Shown here: one piece after another, positions 28,401 to 44,547 of the stretch | Position numbering within the stretch: the stretch's first letter is position 1 | How the letters are laid out: each line of letters opens with the position of its first letter | Notes under the pieces: model-generated | What the model was told of the DNA's origin: nothing | The model's database searches: none | The model's input: the letters and a program-made list of their open reading frames with translations, nothing else | Program-made: the position numbers and the translations under genes | Assembly: GCA_907163375.1 (NCBI GenBank) | Contig: CAJQUW010005702.1 | Span: forward strand, 62,001 to 126,000 | DNA: 64,000 nucleotides | Source: Prostheceraeus crozeri | Taxonomy: Eukaryota > Platyhelminthes > Polycladida > Euryleptidae | Direction of reading: 5' to 3'

Positions 28401-31400
28401 TTTATTCTTAACTTGCCAACTGGTGAAACTTCATTCTATTTCTAACATACAAACAGATAAAACTTTATTCTAACATATGCACTATTGAAGCAGATTGAAC
28501 TTTATTCTTAACAAACACACCATTGAAACCTTATTCTTAACTTGTAAACTATTGAAACTTTATTTTTAACTTGTAAACGGTTGAAACTTCATTTTATTTC
28601 TATCATAGAAACAGATAAAACTTTATTCTTAACTTGCCAACTGGTGAAACTTCATTCTATTTCTAACATACAAACAGATAAAACTTTATTCTTAACATAT
28701 GCACTATTGAAGCAGATAAAACTTTATTCTGAACATGAACACTATTGAAACTTTATTCTTAACTCGTAAACTATTGAAACTTTATTCTTTACTCGTAAAC
28801 TGATGAAACTTCATTTTATTTCTAACATATAAACAGATAGAACTTTATTCTTAACTTGTAAACTGGTCAAACTTCATTCTATTTCTAACATATAAATAGA
28901 TAGAAGTTTATTTCTAACATACAGACTGATAGAACTATATTCTTAACTTGCCAACTGGTGAAACTTCATTCTATTTCTAACATACAAACAGATAGAACTT
29001 TATTCTTAACATATGCACTATTGAAACATTAGTTTTAACTTGCAAACTATTGAAACTTCATTTTTAACGTGTTAACGGTTGAAACTTTGTTTTATTTCTA
29101 ACATACAAAGAGATGGAACTTTATTCTTGACTTGTAAACTGGTGAAACTTCATTTTATTTCTAACATATAAACAGATAGAACTTTATTCTTAACTTGTAA
29201 ACTGAAACAGATAGAACTTTATTCGTAACTTGTAAACTGGTGAAACTTCATTCTATTTCTAACATATAAACAAATAGAACTTTATTCTGAACATGCACAC
29301 TATTGAAACTTTATTCTTAACTTGTAAACTTAAACAGATAGAACTTTATTCGTAACTTGTAAACAGGTGAACTTCATTCTATTTCTAACATACAAACAAA
29401 TAGAACTTTATTCTGAACATGCATACTATTGAAACTTTATTCTTAACTTATAAACTATTGAAACTTTATTCCTTACTTGTAAACTGATGAAACTTCAATT
29501 TATTTCTAACATATAAACAGACAGAACTTTATTCTTAACTTGTAAACTGGTGAAACTTTATTCTATTTCTAACATATAAAACAGATAGAAGTTTATTTCT
29601 AACATATAAACAGATAGAACTTTATTCTTAACAAACACACCATTGAAACCTTATTCTTAACTTGTAAACTATTGAAACTTTATTTTTAACTTGTAAACGG
29701 TTGAAACTTCATTCTATTTCTATCATAGAAACAGATAAAACTTTATTCTTAACTTGCCAACTGGTGAAACTTCATTCTATTTCTAACATATAAACAGATA
29801 GAAGTTTATTTCTAACATGCAAACAGATAGAACTTTATTCTTAACATATGCACTATTGAAGCAGATAAAACTTTATTCTGAACATGCACACTATTGAAAC
29901 TTTATTCTTAACTTGTAAACTATTGAAACTTTATTCTTTACTCGTAAACTGATGAAACTTCATTTTATTTCTAACATATAAACAGATAGAACTTTATTCT
30001 TAACTTGTAAACTGGTCAAACTTCATTCTATTTCTAACATATAAATAGATAGAAGTTTATTTCTAACATACAGACTGATAGAACTATATTCTTAACTTGC
30101 CAACTGGTGAAACTTCATTCTATTTCTAACATACAAACAGATAGAACTTTATTCTTAACATATGCACTATTGAAACATTAGTTTTAACTTGCAAACTATT
30201 GAAACTTCATTTTTAACGTGTTAACGGTTGAAACTTTGTTTTATTTCTAACATACAAAGAGATGGAACTTTATTCTTGACTTGTAAACTGGTGAAACTTC
30301 ATTTTATTTCTAACATATAAACAGATAGAACTTAATTCTTAACAAACACACCATTGAAACCTTATTCTTAACTTGTAAACTATTGAAACTTTATTTTTAA
30401 CTTGTAAACGGTTGAAACTTCATTTTATTTCTATCATAGAAACAGATAAAACTTTATTCTTAACTTGCCAACTGGTGAAACTTCATTCTATTTCTAACAT
30501 ACAAACAGATAAAACTTTATTCTTAACATATGCACTATTGAAACAGATAAAACTTTATTCTGAACATGCACACTATTGAAACTTTATTCTTAACTCGTAA
30601 ACTATTGAAACTTTATTCTTTACTCGTAAACTGATGAAACTTCATTTTATTTCTAACATATAAACAGATAGAACTTTATTCTCAACTTGTAAACTGGTCA
30701 AACTTCATTCTATTTCTAACATATAAATAGATAGAAGTTTATTTCTAACATACAGACTGATAGAACTATATTCTTAACTTTCCAACTGGTGAAACTTCAT
30801 TCTATTTCTAACATACAAACAGATAGAACTTTATTCTTAACATATGCACTATTGAAACATTAGTTTTAACTTGCAAAATATTGAAACTTCATTTTTAACG
30901 TGTTAACGGTTGAAACTTTGTTTTATTTCTAACATACTAACAGATAGAACTTTATTCTTAACTTGTAAACTGGTGAACCTTCATTTTATTTCTAACATAT
31001 AAACAGATAGAACTTTATTCTTAACTTGTAAACTTAAACAGATAGAACTTTTTTCGTAACTTGTAAACTGGTGAAACTTCATTCTATTTCTAACATATAA
31101 ACAAATAGAACTTTATTCTGAACATGCACACTATTGAAACTTTATTCTTAACTTATAAACTATTGAAACTTTATTCCTTACTTGTAAACTGATGAAACTT
31201 CAATTTATTTCTAACATATAAACAGATAGAACTTTATTCTTAACTTTTAAACTGGTCAAACTTCATTCTATTTCTAACATATAAACAGATAGAAGTTTAT
31301 TTCTAACATACAAACAGATAGAACTTTATTCTTAACTTGCCAACTGGTGAAACTTCATTCTATTTCTAACATAGAAATAGATAAAACTTTATTCTTAACA

Positions 31401-32299
31401 TACACAATATTGAAACTTTATTCTTAACTTGTAAACTATTCAACCTTCATTTTTATTTCTAACATACAAACAGATAAAACTTTATTCTTAACTTCTAAAC
31501 TAATGAAACTTCATTTTATTTCTAACATATAAACAGATAGAACTTTATTCTTAACTTGTAAGCTGGTGAAACTTCATTCTATTTCTAACATATAAACAGA
31601 TAGAACTTTATTCTGAACACTATTCTTAACTTGTAAACTATTGAAACTTTATTTTTAACTTGTAAACGGTTGAAACTTTGTTTTATTTCTATCATACAAA
31701 CAGATAAAACTTTATTCTTAACATATGCACTATTGAAACATTAGTTTTAACTTGCAAACTATTGAAACTTTATTTTTAACTTGTTAACGGTTGAAACTTT
31801 GTTTTATTTATAACATATAAACAGATAGAACTTTATTCTTAACATGCACATTATTGAAACTTTATTTTTAACTTGTAATCTATTGAAACTTTATTCTTAA
31901 CTTCTTAACTATTTAAACTTTATTTTTAACTTGTAAACGGTTGAAACTTCATTTTATTTCTAACATATAAACAGACAGAACTTTATTCTTAACTTGTAAA
32001 CTTAAACAGATAGAACTTTATTCGTAACTTGTAAACAGGTGAACTTCATTCTATTTCTAACATATAAACAAATAGAACTTTATTCTGAACATGCATACTA
32101 TTGAAACTTTATTCTTAACTTATAAACTATTGAAACTTTATTCCTTACTTGTAAACTGATGAAACTTCAATTTATTTCTAACATATAAACAGACAGAACT
32201 TTATTCTTAACTTGTAAACTGGTGAAACTTTATTCTATTTCTAACATATAAAACAGATAGAAGTTTATTTCTAACATATAAACAGATAGAACTTTATTC

Positions 32300-35200
32300 T
32301 TAACAAACACACCATTGAAACCTTATTCTTAACTTGTAAACTATTGAAACTTTATTTTTAACTTGTAAACGGTTGAAACTTCATTTTATTTCTATCATAG
32401 AAACAGATAAAACTTTATTCTTAACTTGCCAACTGGTGAAACTTCATTATATTTCTAACATACAAACAGATAAAACTTTATTCTTAACATATGCACTATT
32501 GAAACAGATAAAACTTTATTCTGAACATGCACACTATTGAAACTTTATTCTTAACTTGTAAACTATTGAAACTTTATTCTTTACTCGTAAACTGATGAAA
32601 CTTCATTTTATTTCTAACATATAAACAGATAGAACTTTATTCTTAACTTGTAAACTGGTCAAACTTCATTCTATTTCTAACATATAAATAGATAGAAGTT
32701 TATTTTTAACATACAGACTGATAGAACTATATTCTTAACTTGCCAACTGGTGAAACTTCATTCTATTTCTAACATACAAACAGACAGAACTTTATTCTTA
32801 ACATATGCACTATTGAAACATTAGTTTTAACTTGCAAACTATTGAAACTTCATTTTTAACGTGTAAACGGTTGGAACTTTTTTTTATTTCTAACATACTA
32901 ACAGATAGAACTTTATTCTTAACTTGTAAACTGGTGAACCTTCATTTTATTTCTAACATATAAACAGATAGAACTTTATTCTTAACTTGTAAACTTAAAC
33001 AGATAGAATTTTCTTCGTAACTTGTAAACTGGTGAAACTTCATTCTATTTCTAACATATAAACAAATAGAACTTTATTCTGAACATGCACACTATTGAAA
33101 CTTTATTCTTAACTTGTAAACTATTGAAACGTTATGCTTTACTTGTAAACTGATGAAACTTCATTTTATTTCTAACATATAAACAGATAGAACTTTATTC
33201 TTAACTTTTAAACTGGTCAAACTTCATTCTATTTCTAACATATAAACAGATAGAAGTTTATTTCTAACATACAAACAGATAGAACTTTATTCTTAACTTG
33301 CCAACTGGTGAAACTTCATTTTATTTCTAACATACAAATAGATAAAACTTTATTCTTAACATACACAATATTGAAACTTTATTCTTAACTTGTAAACTAT
33401 TGAACCTTCATTTTTATTTCTAACATACAAACAGATAAAACTTTATTCTTAACTTCTAAACTAATGAAACTTCATTTTACTTCTAACATATAAACAGATA
33501 GAACTTTGTTCTTAACTTGTAAGCTGGTGAAACTTCATTCTATTTCTAACATATAAACAGATAGAACTTTATTCTGAACACTATTCTTAACTTGTAAACT
33601 ATTGAAACTTTATTTTTAACTTGTAAACGGTTGAAACTTTGTTTTATTTCTATCATACAAACAGATAAAACTTTATTCTTAACATATGCACTATTGAAAC
33701 ATTAGTTTTAACTTGCAAACTATTGAAACTTTATTTTTAACTTATTAACGGTTGAAACTTTGTTTTTTTTATAACATATAAACAGATAGAACTTTATTCT
33801 TAACATGCACATTATTGAAACTTTATTTTTAACTTGTAATCTATTGAAACTTTATTCTTAACTTCTTAACTATTTAAACTTTATTTTTAACTTGTAAACG
33901 GTTGAAACTTCATTTTATTTCTAACATATAAACAGACAGAACTTTATTCTTAACTTGTAAACTTAAACAGATAGAACTTTATTCGTAACTTGTAAACAGG
34001 TGAACTTCATTCTATTTCTAACATATAAACAAATAGAACTTTATTCTGAACATGCATACTATTGAAACTTTATTCTTTACTTATAAACTATTGAAACTTT
34101 ATTCCTTACTTGTAAACTGATGAAACTTCAATTTATTTCTAACATATAAACAGACAGAACTTTATTCTTAACTTGTAAACTGGTGAAACTTTATTCTATT
34201 TCTAACATATAAAACAGATAGAAGTTTATTTCTAACATATAAACAGATAGAACTTTATTCTTAACAAACACACCATTGAAACCTTATTCTTAACTTGTAA
34301 ACTATTGAAACTTTATTTTTAACTTGTAAACGGTTGAAACTTCATTTTATTTCTATCATAGAAACAGATAAAACTTTATTCTTAACTTGCCAACTGGTGA
34401 AACTTCATTATATTTCTAACATACAAACAGATAAAACTTTATTCTTAACATATGCACTATTGAAACAGATAAAACTTTATTCTGAACATGCACACTATTG
34501 AAACTTTATTCTTAACTTGTAAACTATTGAAACTTTATTCTTTACTCGTAAACTGATGAAACTTCATTTTATTTCTAACATATAAACAGATAGAACTTTA
34601 TTCTTAACTTGTAAACTGGTCAAACTTCATTCTATTTCTAACATATAAATAGATAGAAGTTTATTTTTAACATACAGACTGATAGAACTATATTCTTAAC
34701 TTGCCAACTGGTGAAACTTCATTCTATTTCTAACATACAAACAGACAGAACTTTATTCTTAACATATGCACTATTGAAACATTAGTTTTAACTTGCAAAC
34801 TATTGAAACTTCATTTTTAACGTGTAAACGGTTGGAACTTTTTTTTATTTCTAACATACTAACAGATAGAACTTTATTCTTAACTTGTAAACTGGTGAAC
34901 CTTCATTTTATTTCTAACATATAAACAGATAGAACTTTATTCTTAACTTGTAAACTTAAACAGATAGAATTTTCTTCGTAACTTGTAAACTGGTGAAACT
35001 TCATTCTATTTCTAACATATAAACAAATAGAACTTTATTCTGAACATGCACACTATTGAAACTTTATTCTTAACTTGTAAACTATTGAAACGTTATGCTT
35101 TACTTGTAAACTGATGAAACTTCATTTTATTTCTAACATATAAACAGATAGAACTTTATTCTTAACTTTTAAACTGGTCAAACTTCATTCTATTTCTAAC

Positions 35201-38200
35201 ATATAAACAGATAGAAGTTTATTTCTAACATACAAACAGATAGAACTTTATTCTTAACTTGCCAACTGGTGAAACTTCATTTTATTTCTAACATACAAAT
35301 AGATAAAACTTTATTCTTAACATACACAATATTGAAACTTTATTCTTAACTTGTAAACTATTGAACCTTCATTTTTATTTCTAACATACAAACAGATAAA
35401 ACTTTATTCTTAACTTCTAAACTAATGAAACTTCATTTTACTTCTAACATATAAACAGATAGAACTTTGTTCTTAACTTGTAAGCTGGTGAAACTTCATT
35501 CTATTTCTAACATATAAACAGATAGAACTTTATTCTGAACACTATTCTTAACTTGTAAACTATTGAAACTTTATTTTTAACTTGTAAACGGTTGAAACTT
35601 TGTTTTATTTCTATCATACAAACAGATAAAACTTTATTCTTAACATATGCACTATTGAAACATTAGTTTTAACTTGCAAACTATTGAAACTTTATTTTTA
35701 ACTTATTAACGGTTGAAACTTTGTTTTATTTATAACATATAAACAGATAGAACTTTATTCTTAACATGCACATTATTGAAACTTTATTTTTAACTTGTAA
35801 TCTATTGAAACTTTATTCTTAACTTCTTAACTATTTAAACTTTATTTTTAACTTGTAAACGGTTGAAACTTCATTTTATTTCTAACATATAAACAGACAG
35901 AACTTTATTCTTAACTTGTAAACTTAAACAGATAGAACTTTATTCGTAACTTGTAAACAGGTGAACTTCATTCTATTTCTAACATATAAACAAATAGAAC
36001 TTTATTCTGAACATGCATACTATTGAAACTTTATTCTTTACTTATAAACTATTGAAACTTTATTCCTTACTTGTAAACTGATGAAACTTCAATTTATTTC
36101 TAACATATAAACAGACAGAACTTTATTCTTAACTTGTAAACTGGTGAAACTTTATTCTATTTCTAACATATAAAACAGATAGAAGTTTATTTCTAACATA
36201 TAAACAGATAGAACTTTATTCTTAACAAACACACCATTGAAACCTTATTCTTAACTTGTAAACTATTGAAACTTTATTTTTAACTTGTAAACGGTTGAAA
36301 CTTCATTTTATTTCTATCATAGAAACAGATAAAACTTTATTCTTAACTTGCCAACTGGTGAAACTTCATTCTATTTCTAACATACAAACAGATAAAACTT
36401 TATTCTTAACATATGCACTATTGAAACAGATAAAACTTTATTCTGAACATGCACACTATTGAAACTTTATTCTTAACTTGTAAACTATTGAAACTTTATT
36501 CTTTACTCGTAAACTGATGAAACTTCATTTTATTTCTAACATATAAACAGATAGAACTTTATTCTTAACTTGTAAACTGGTCAAACTTCATTCTATTTCT
36601 AACATATAAATAGATAGAAGTTTATTTCTAACATACAGACTGATAGAACTATATTCTTAACCAGCCAACTGGTGAAACTTCATTCTATTTCTAACATACA
36701 AACAGATAGAACTTTATTCTTAACATATGCACTATTGAAACATTAGTTTTAACTTGCAAACTATTGAAACTTCATTTTTAACGTGTTAAAGGTTAAAACT
36801 TTGTTTTATTTCTAACATACAAACAGATGGAACTTTATTCTTGACTTGTAAACTGGTGAAACTTCATTTTATTTCTAACATATAAACAGATAGAACTTTA
36901 TTCTTAACTTGTAAACTGAAACAGATAGAACTTTATTCGTAACTTGTAAACTGGTGAAACTTCATTCTATTTCTAACATATAAACAAATAGAAATTTATT
37001 CTGAACATGCACACTATTGAAACTTTATTCTTAACTTGTAAACTATTGAAACTTTATTTTTAACTTGCAAACGGTTGAAACTTCATTTTATTTCTAACAT
37101 ACAAACAGATAAAACTTTATTCTTAACATATGCACTACTGAAACAGATAAAACTTTATTCTTAACATATGCACTATTGAAACATTAGTTTTAACTTGCAA
37201 ACTATTGAAACTTTATTTTTTACTTGTTAACGGTTGAAACTTTGTTTTATTTCTAACATACAAACAATTAGAACTTTATTCTTAACTTGTAAACTGGTGA
37301 ACCTTCATTTTATTTCTAACATATAAACAGATAGAACTTTATTCTTAACTTGTAAACGGTTGAAACTTTGTTTTATTTCTATCATAGAAACTGATAGAAC
37401 TTTATTCGTAAATTGTAAACTGGTGAAACTTCATTCAATTTCTATCATATAAACAAATAGAACTTTATTCTAAACAAGCACACTACTGAAACTTTATTCT
37501 TAACTTGTAAACTATTGAAACTTTATTCTTTACTTGTAAACTGATGAAACTTCATTTTATTTCTAACATATAAACAGATAGAACTTTATTCTTAACTTGT
37601 AAACTGGTCAAACTTCATTCTATTTCTAACATATAAACAGATAGAACTTTATTCTGAACACTATTCTTAACTTGTAAACTATTGAAACTTTATTTTTAAC
37701 TTGTAAACGGTTGAAACTTTGTTTTATTTCTATCATACAAACAGATAAAACTTTATTCTTAACATATGCACTATTGAAACATTAGTTTTAACTTGCAAAC
37801 TATTGAAACTTTATTTTTAACTTATTAACGGTTGAAACTTTGTTTTATTTATAACATATAAACAGATAGAACTTTATTCTTAACATGCACATTATTGAAA
37901 CTTTATTTTTAACTTGTAATCTATTGAAACTTTATTCTTAACTTCTTAACTATTTAAACTTTATTTTTAACTTGTAAACGGTTGAAACTTCATTTTATTT
38001 CTAACATATAAACAGACAGAACTTTATTCTTAACTTGTAAACTTAAACAGATAGAACTTTATTCGTAACTTGTAAACAGGTGAACTTCATTCTATTTCTA
38101 ACATATAAACAAATAGAACTTTATTCTGAACATGCATACTATTGAAACTTTATTCTTTACTTATAAACTATTGAAACTTTATTCCTTACTTGTAAACTGA

Positions 38201-40612
38201 TGAAACTTCAATTTATTTCTAACATATAAACAGACAGAACTTTATTCTTAACTTGTAAACTGGTGAAACTTTATTCTATTTCTAACATATAAAACAGATA
38301 GAAGTTTATTTCTAACATATAAACAGATAGAACTTTATTCTTAACAAACACACCATTGAAACCTTATTCTTAACTTGTAAACTATTGAAACTTTATTTTT
38401 AACTTGTAAACGGTTGAAACTTCATTTTATTTCTATCATAGAAACAGATAAAACTTTATTCTTAACTTGCCAACTGGTGAAACTTCATTCTATTTCTAAC
38501 ATACAAACAGATAAAACTTTATTCTTAACATATGCACTATTGAAACAGATAAAACTTTATTCTGAACATGAACACTATTGAAACTTTATTCTTAACTCGT
38601 AAACTATTGAAACTTTATTCTTTACTCGTAAACTGATGAAACTTCATTTTATTTCTAACATATAAACAGATAGAACTTTATTCTTAACTTGTAAACTGGT
38701 CAAACTTCATTCTATTTCTAACATATAAATAGATAGAAGTTTATTTCTAACATACAGACTGATAGAACTATATTCTTAACTTGCCAACTGGTGAAACTTC
38801 ATTCTATTTCTAACATACAAACAGATAGAACTTTATTCTTAACATATGCACTATTGAAACATTAGTTTTAACTTGCAAACTATTGAAACTTTATTTTTTA
38901 CTTGTTAACGGTTGAAACTTTGTTTTATTTCTAACATACAAACAATTAGAACTTTATTCTTAACTTGTAAACTGGTGAACCTTCATTTTATTTCTAACAT
39001 ATAAACAGATAGAACTTTATTCTTAACTTGTAAACGGTTGAAACTTTGTTTTATTTCTATCATAGAAACTGATAGAACTTTATTCGTAAATTGTAAACTG
39101 GTGAAACTTCATTCAATTTCTATCATATAAACAAATAGAACTTTATTCTGAACAAGCACACTACTGAAACTTTATTCTTAACTTGTAAACTATTGAAACT
39201 TTATTCTTTACTTGTAAACTGATGAAACTTCATTTTATTTCTAACATACAAACAGATAGAACTTTATTCTTAACTTGTAAACTGGTCAAACTTCATTCTA
39301 TTTCTAACATATAAACAGATAGAAGTTTATTCTTAACTTGTAAACTTAAACAGATAGAACTTTCTTCGTAACTTGTAAACTGGTGAAACTTCATTCTATT
39401 TCTAACATATAAACAAATAGAACTTTATTCTGAACATGCATACTATTGAAACTTTATTCTTAACTTGTAAACTATTGAAAATTTATTCTCTACTTGTAAA
39501 CTGATGAAAATTCATTTTATTTCTAACATATAAACAGATAGAACTTTATTCTTAACTTTTAAACTGGTCAAACTTCATTCTATTTCTAACATATAAACAG
39601 ATAGAAGTTTATTTCTAACATACAAACAGATAGAACTTTATTCTTAACTTGCCAACTGGTGAAACTTCATTCTATTTCTAACATACAAATAGATAAAACT
39701 TTATTCTTAACATACACAATATTGAAACTTTATTCTTAACTTGTAAACTATTCAACCTTCATTTTTATTTCTAACATACAAACAGATAAAACTTTATTCT
39801 TAACTTCTAAACTAATGAAACTTCATTTTACTTCTAACATATAAACAGATAGAACTTTGTTCTTAACTTGTAAGCTGGTGAAACTTCATTCTATTTCTAA
39901 CATATAAACAGATAGAACTTTATTCTGAACACTATTCTTAACTTGTAAACTATTGAAACTTTATTTTTAACTTGTAAACGGTTGAAACTTTGTTTTATTT
40001 CTATCATACAAACAGATAAAACTTTATTCTTAACATATGCACTATTGAAACATTAGTTTTAACTTGCAAACTATTGAAACTTTATTTTTAACTTATTAAC
40101 GGTTGAAACTTTGTTTTATTTATAACATATAAACAGATAGAACTTTATTCTTAACATGCACATTATTGAAACTTTATTTTTAACTTGTAATCTATTGAAA
40201 CTTTATTCTTAACTTCTTAACTATTTAAACTTTATTTTTAACTTGTAAACGGTTGAAACTTCATTTTATTTCTAACATATAAACAGACAGAACTTTATTC
40301 TTAACTTGTAAACTTAAACAGATAGAACTTTATTCGTAACTTGTAAACAGGTGAACTTCATTCTATTTCTAACATATAAACAAATAGAACTTTATTCTGA
40401 ACATGCATACTATTGAAACTTTATTCTTAACTTATAAACTATTGAAACTTTATTCCTTACTTGTAAACTGATGAAACTTCAATTTATTTCTAACATATAA
40501 ACAGACAGAACTTTATTCTTAACTTGTAAACTGGTGAAACTTTATTCTATTTCTAACATATAAAACAGATAGAAGTTTATTTCTAACATATAAACAGATA
40601 GAACTTTATTCT
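32300..40612 (-). repeat. Higher-order repeat, 1,961-bp period (right arm)
   Basis: The marker TTAACAAACACACCATTG occurs at 32300, 34261 and 36222, an exact 1,961-bp spacing. It returns at 38341 (+2,119) and 40612 (+2,271), where the unit carries extra segments. A second marker, GAACACTATTCTTAAC, follows the same series from about 31617 to 39928. Adjacent copies look almost identical, with sparse single-base differences. This points to recent amplification by unequal exchange, independent of the 2,233-bp series in the left arm. Confidence 0.8.
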
Positions 40613-43600
40613 TAACAAACACACCATTGAAACCTTATTCTTAACTTGTAAACTATTGAAACATTAGTTTTAACTTGTAAACGGTTGAAACTTCATTTTA
40701 TTTCTATCATAGAAACAGATAAAACTTTATTCTTAACTTGCCAACTGGTGAAACTTCATTCTATTTCTAACATACAAACAGATAAAACTTTATTCTTAAC
40801 ATATGCACTATTGAAACAGATAAAACTTTATTCTGAACATGCACACTATTGAAACTTTATTCTTAACTTGTAAACTATTGAAACTTTATTCTTTACTCGT
40901 AAACTGATGAAACTTCATTTTATTTCTAACATATAAACAGATAGAACTTTATTCTTAACTTGTAAACTGGTCAAACTTCATTCTATTTCTAACATACAAA
41001 CAGATAGAACTTTATTCTTAACATATGCACTATTGAAACATTAGTTTTAACTTGCAAACTATTGAAACTTCATTTTTAACGTGTTAAAGGGTGAAACTTT
41101 GTTTTATTTCTAACATACAAACAGATGGAACTTTATTCTTGACTTGTAAACTGGTGAAACTTCATTTTATTTCTAACATATAACCAGATAGAACTTTATT
41201 CTTAACTTGTAAACTGAAACAGATAGAACTTTATTCGTAACTTGTAAACTGGTGAAACTTCATTCTATTTCTAACATATAAACAAATAGAAATTTATTCT
41301 GAACATGCACACTATTGAAACTTTATTCTTAACTTGTAAACTATTGAAACTTTATTTTTAACTTGCAAACGGTTGAAACTTCATTCTATTTCTAACATAC
41401 AAACAGATAAAACTTTATTCTTAACATATGCACTACTGAAACAGATAAAACTTTATTCTTAACATATGCACTATTGAAACATTAGTTTTAACTTGCAAAC
41501 TATTGAAACTTTATTTTTTACTTGTTAACGGTTGAAACTTTGTTTTATTTCTAACATACAAACAGATAGAACTTTATTCTTAACTTGTAAACTGGTGAAC
41601 CTTCATTTTATTTCTAACATATAAACAGATAGAACTTTATTCTTAACTTGTAAACGGTTGAAACTTTGTTTTATTTCTATCATAGAAACTGATAGAACTT
41701 TATTCGTAAATTGTAAACTGGTGAAACTTCATTCAATTTCTATCATATAAACAAATAGAACTTTATTCTGAACAAGCACACTACTGAAACTTTATTCTTA
41801 ACTTGTAAACTATTGAAACTTTATTCTTTACTTGTAAACTGATGAAACTTCATTTTATTTCTAACATATAAAATGTAAACAGATAGAAGTTTATTTCTAA
41901 CATACAAGCAGATAGAAGTTTATTCTTAACTTGCCAACTGGTGAAACTTCATTCTATTTCTAACATACAAACAGATAAAACTTTATTCTTAACATACACA
42001 ATATTGAAACTTTCTTCTTAACTTGTAAACTATTGAAACTTTATTTTTAACTTGTAAACGGTTGAAACTTTGTTTTATTTCTATCATAAAAACAGATAAA
42101 ACTTCATTCCATTCTTAACTTGCCAACTTGTGAAACGTCATTCTATTTCTAACATACAAACAGATAAAACTTTATTCTTAACATATGCACTATTGAAACA
42201 TTAGTTTTAACTTGTAAACTATTGAAACTTTATTTTTAACTTGTTAACTAAAACAGATAGAACTTTATTTTTAACTTGTAAACGGTTGAAACTTTGTTTT
42301 ATTTCTAACATACAAACAGATAGAACTTTATTCTTAACTTGTAAACTTAGACAGATAGAACTTTATTCGTAACTTGTAAACTCGTGAAACTTCATTCTAT
42401 TTCTAACATATAAACAAGTAGAACTTTATTCTGAACATGCATACTATTGAAACTTTATCCTGAACATGCATACTATTGAAACTTTATTCTTAACTTATAA
42501 ACTATTGAAACTTTATTCTTAACTTGTAAACTGATGAAACTTCTTTCTATTTCTAACATATAAACAAATAGAACTTTATTCTGAACATGCACACTATTGA
42601 AACTTTATTCTTAACTAGTAAACTATTGAAACTTTATTTTTAACTTGTAAACGGTTGGAACTTTTTTTTATTTCTAACATACAAACAGATAGAACTTTAT
42701 TCTTAACTTGTAAACTGGTCAAACTTCATTCTATTTCTAACATATAAACAGATAGAAGTTTATTCTTAACTTGTAAACTTAAACAGATAGAACTTTCTTC
42801 GTAACTTGTAAACTGGTGAAACTTCATTCTATTTCTAACATATAAACAAATAGAACTTTATTCTGAACATGCACACTATTGAAACTTTATTCTTAACTAG
42901 TAAACTATTGAAACTTTATTTTTAACTTGTAAACGGTTGGAACTTTTTTTTATTTCTAACATACAAACACATAGAACTTTATTCTTCACTTGCAAACTTA
43001 AGCAGATAGAACTTTATTCGTTACTTGTAAACTGGTGAAACTTCATTCTATTTCTAACATATAAACAAATAGAACTTTATTCTGAACATGCATACTATTG
43101 AAACTTTATTCTTAACTTATAAACTATTGAAACTTTATTCTATTGCTAACATATAAAACAGATAGAAGTTTATTTCTAACATATAAACAGATAGAACTTT
43201 ATTCTTAACAAACACACCATTGAAACTTTATTCTTAACTTGTAAACGGTTGAAAATTTGTTTTATTTCTATCATTGAAACAGATAAAACTTTATTCTTAA
43301 CTTGCCAACTGGTGAAACTTCATTCTATTTCTAACATACAAACAGATAGAACTTTATTCTTAACATATGCACTATTGAAACATTAGTTTTAACTTGCAAA
43401 CTATTGAAACTTCATTTTTAACGTGTTAACGGTTGAAACTTTGTTTTATTTCTAAGATACAAACAGATAAAACTTTATTCTTGACTTTTAAACTGGTGAG
43501 ACTTCATTTTATTTCTAACATATAAACAGATAGAACTTTATTCTTAACTTGTAAACTTAAACAGATAGAACTTTATTCGTAACTTGTAAACTGGTGAAAC

Positions 43601-44541
43601 TTCATTCTATTTCTAACATATAAACAAATAGAAATTTATTCTGAACATGCACACCATTGAAACTTTATTCTTAACTTGTAAACTATTGAAACTTTATTTT
43701 TAACTTGCAAACGGTTGAAACTTCATTCTATTTCTAACATACAAACAGATAAAACTTTATTCTTAACATATGCACTACTGAAACAGATAAAACTTTATTC
43801 TTAACATATGCACTATTGAAACATTAGTTTTAACTTGCAAACCATTGAAACTTTATTTTTTACTTGTTAACGGTTGAAACTTTGTTTTATTTCTAACATA
43901 CAAACAGATAGAACTTTATTCTTAACTTGTAAACTGGTGAACCTTCATTTTATTTCTAACATATAAACAGATAGAACTTTATTCTTAACTTGTAAACGGT
44001 TGAAACTTTGTTTTATTTCTATCATAGAAACTGATAGAACTTTATTCGTAACTTGTAAACTGGTGAAACTTCATTCAATTTCTATCATATAAACAAATAG
44101 AACTTTATTCTGAACATGCACACTACTGAAACTTTATTCTTAACTTGTAAACTATTGAAACTTTATTCTTTACTTGTAAACTGATGAAACTTCATTTTAT
44201 TTCTAACATATAAACAGATAGAACTTTATTCTTAACTTGTAAACTGGTCTAACTTCATTCTATTTCTAACATATAAACAGATAGAAGTTTATTTCTAACA
44301 TACAAACAGATAGAAGTTTATTCTTAACTTGTCAACTGGTGAAACTTCATTCTATTTCTAACATACAAATAGATAAAACTTTATTCTTAACATACACAAT
44401 ATTGAAACTTTATTCTTAACTTGTAAACTATTGAAACTTTATTTTTAACTTGTAAACGGTTGAAACTTTGTTTTATTTCTATCATAGAAACAGATAAAAC
44501 TTCATTCTTAACTTGCCAACTGGTGAACCTTCATTTTATTT

Positions 44542-44547
44542 CAAACA
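44542..44547. other. Candidate target-site duplication CAAACA
   Basis: Polintons typically carry AG at the 5' end and generate a 6-bp target duplication. The satellite continues through CAAACA and the element then starts AGTAATGGG. The partner copy would lie beyond the right end of the window, so this is an inference. Confidence 0.4.

Larger units (their letters stand above)
25448..44547 (-). repeat. AT-rich satellite array, right arm, inverted
   Basis: The same monomer family as the left arm, in reverse complement (AACTTTATTCTTAACTTGT, TTCATTTTATTTCTAACATA and so on). No open reading frame of 60 codons or more is present. The first several hundred bases after the junction are the most diverged. 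The array stops abruptly at 44547, inside a monomer, where the Polinton-type element begins. The last satellite bases read TTTATTTCAAACA, one base off the usual TTTATTTCTAACA. Confidence 0.95.

Noticed and set aside
1-44547. Regular repeats of about 30 bp suggesting a CRISPR array
   Set aside because: Units are contiguous variants with no unique spacers, span tens of kilobases and form higher-order repeats. This is satellite DNA.
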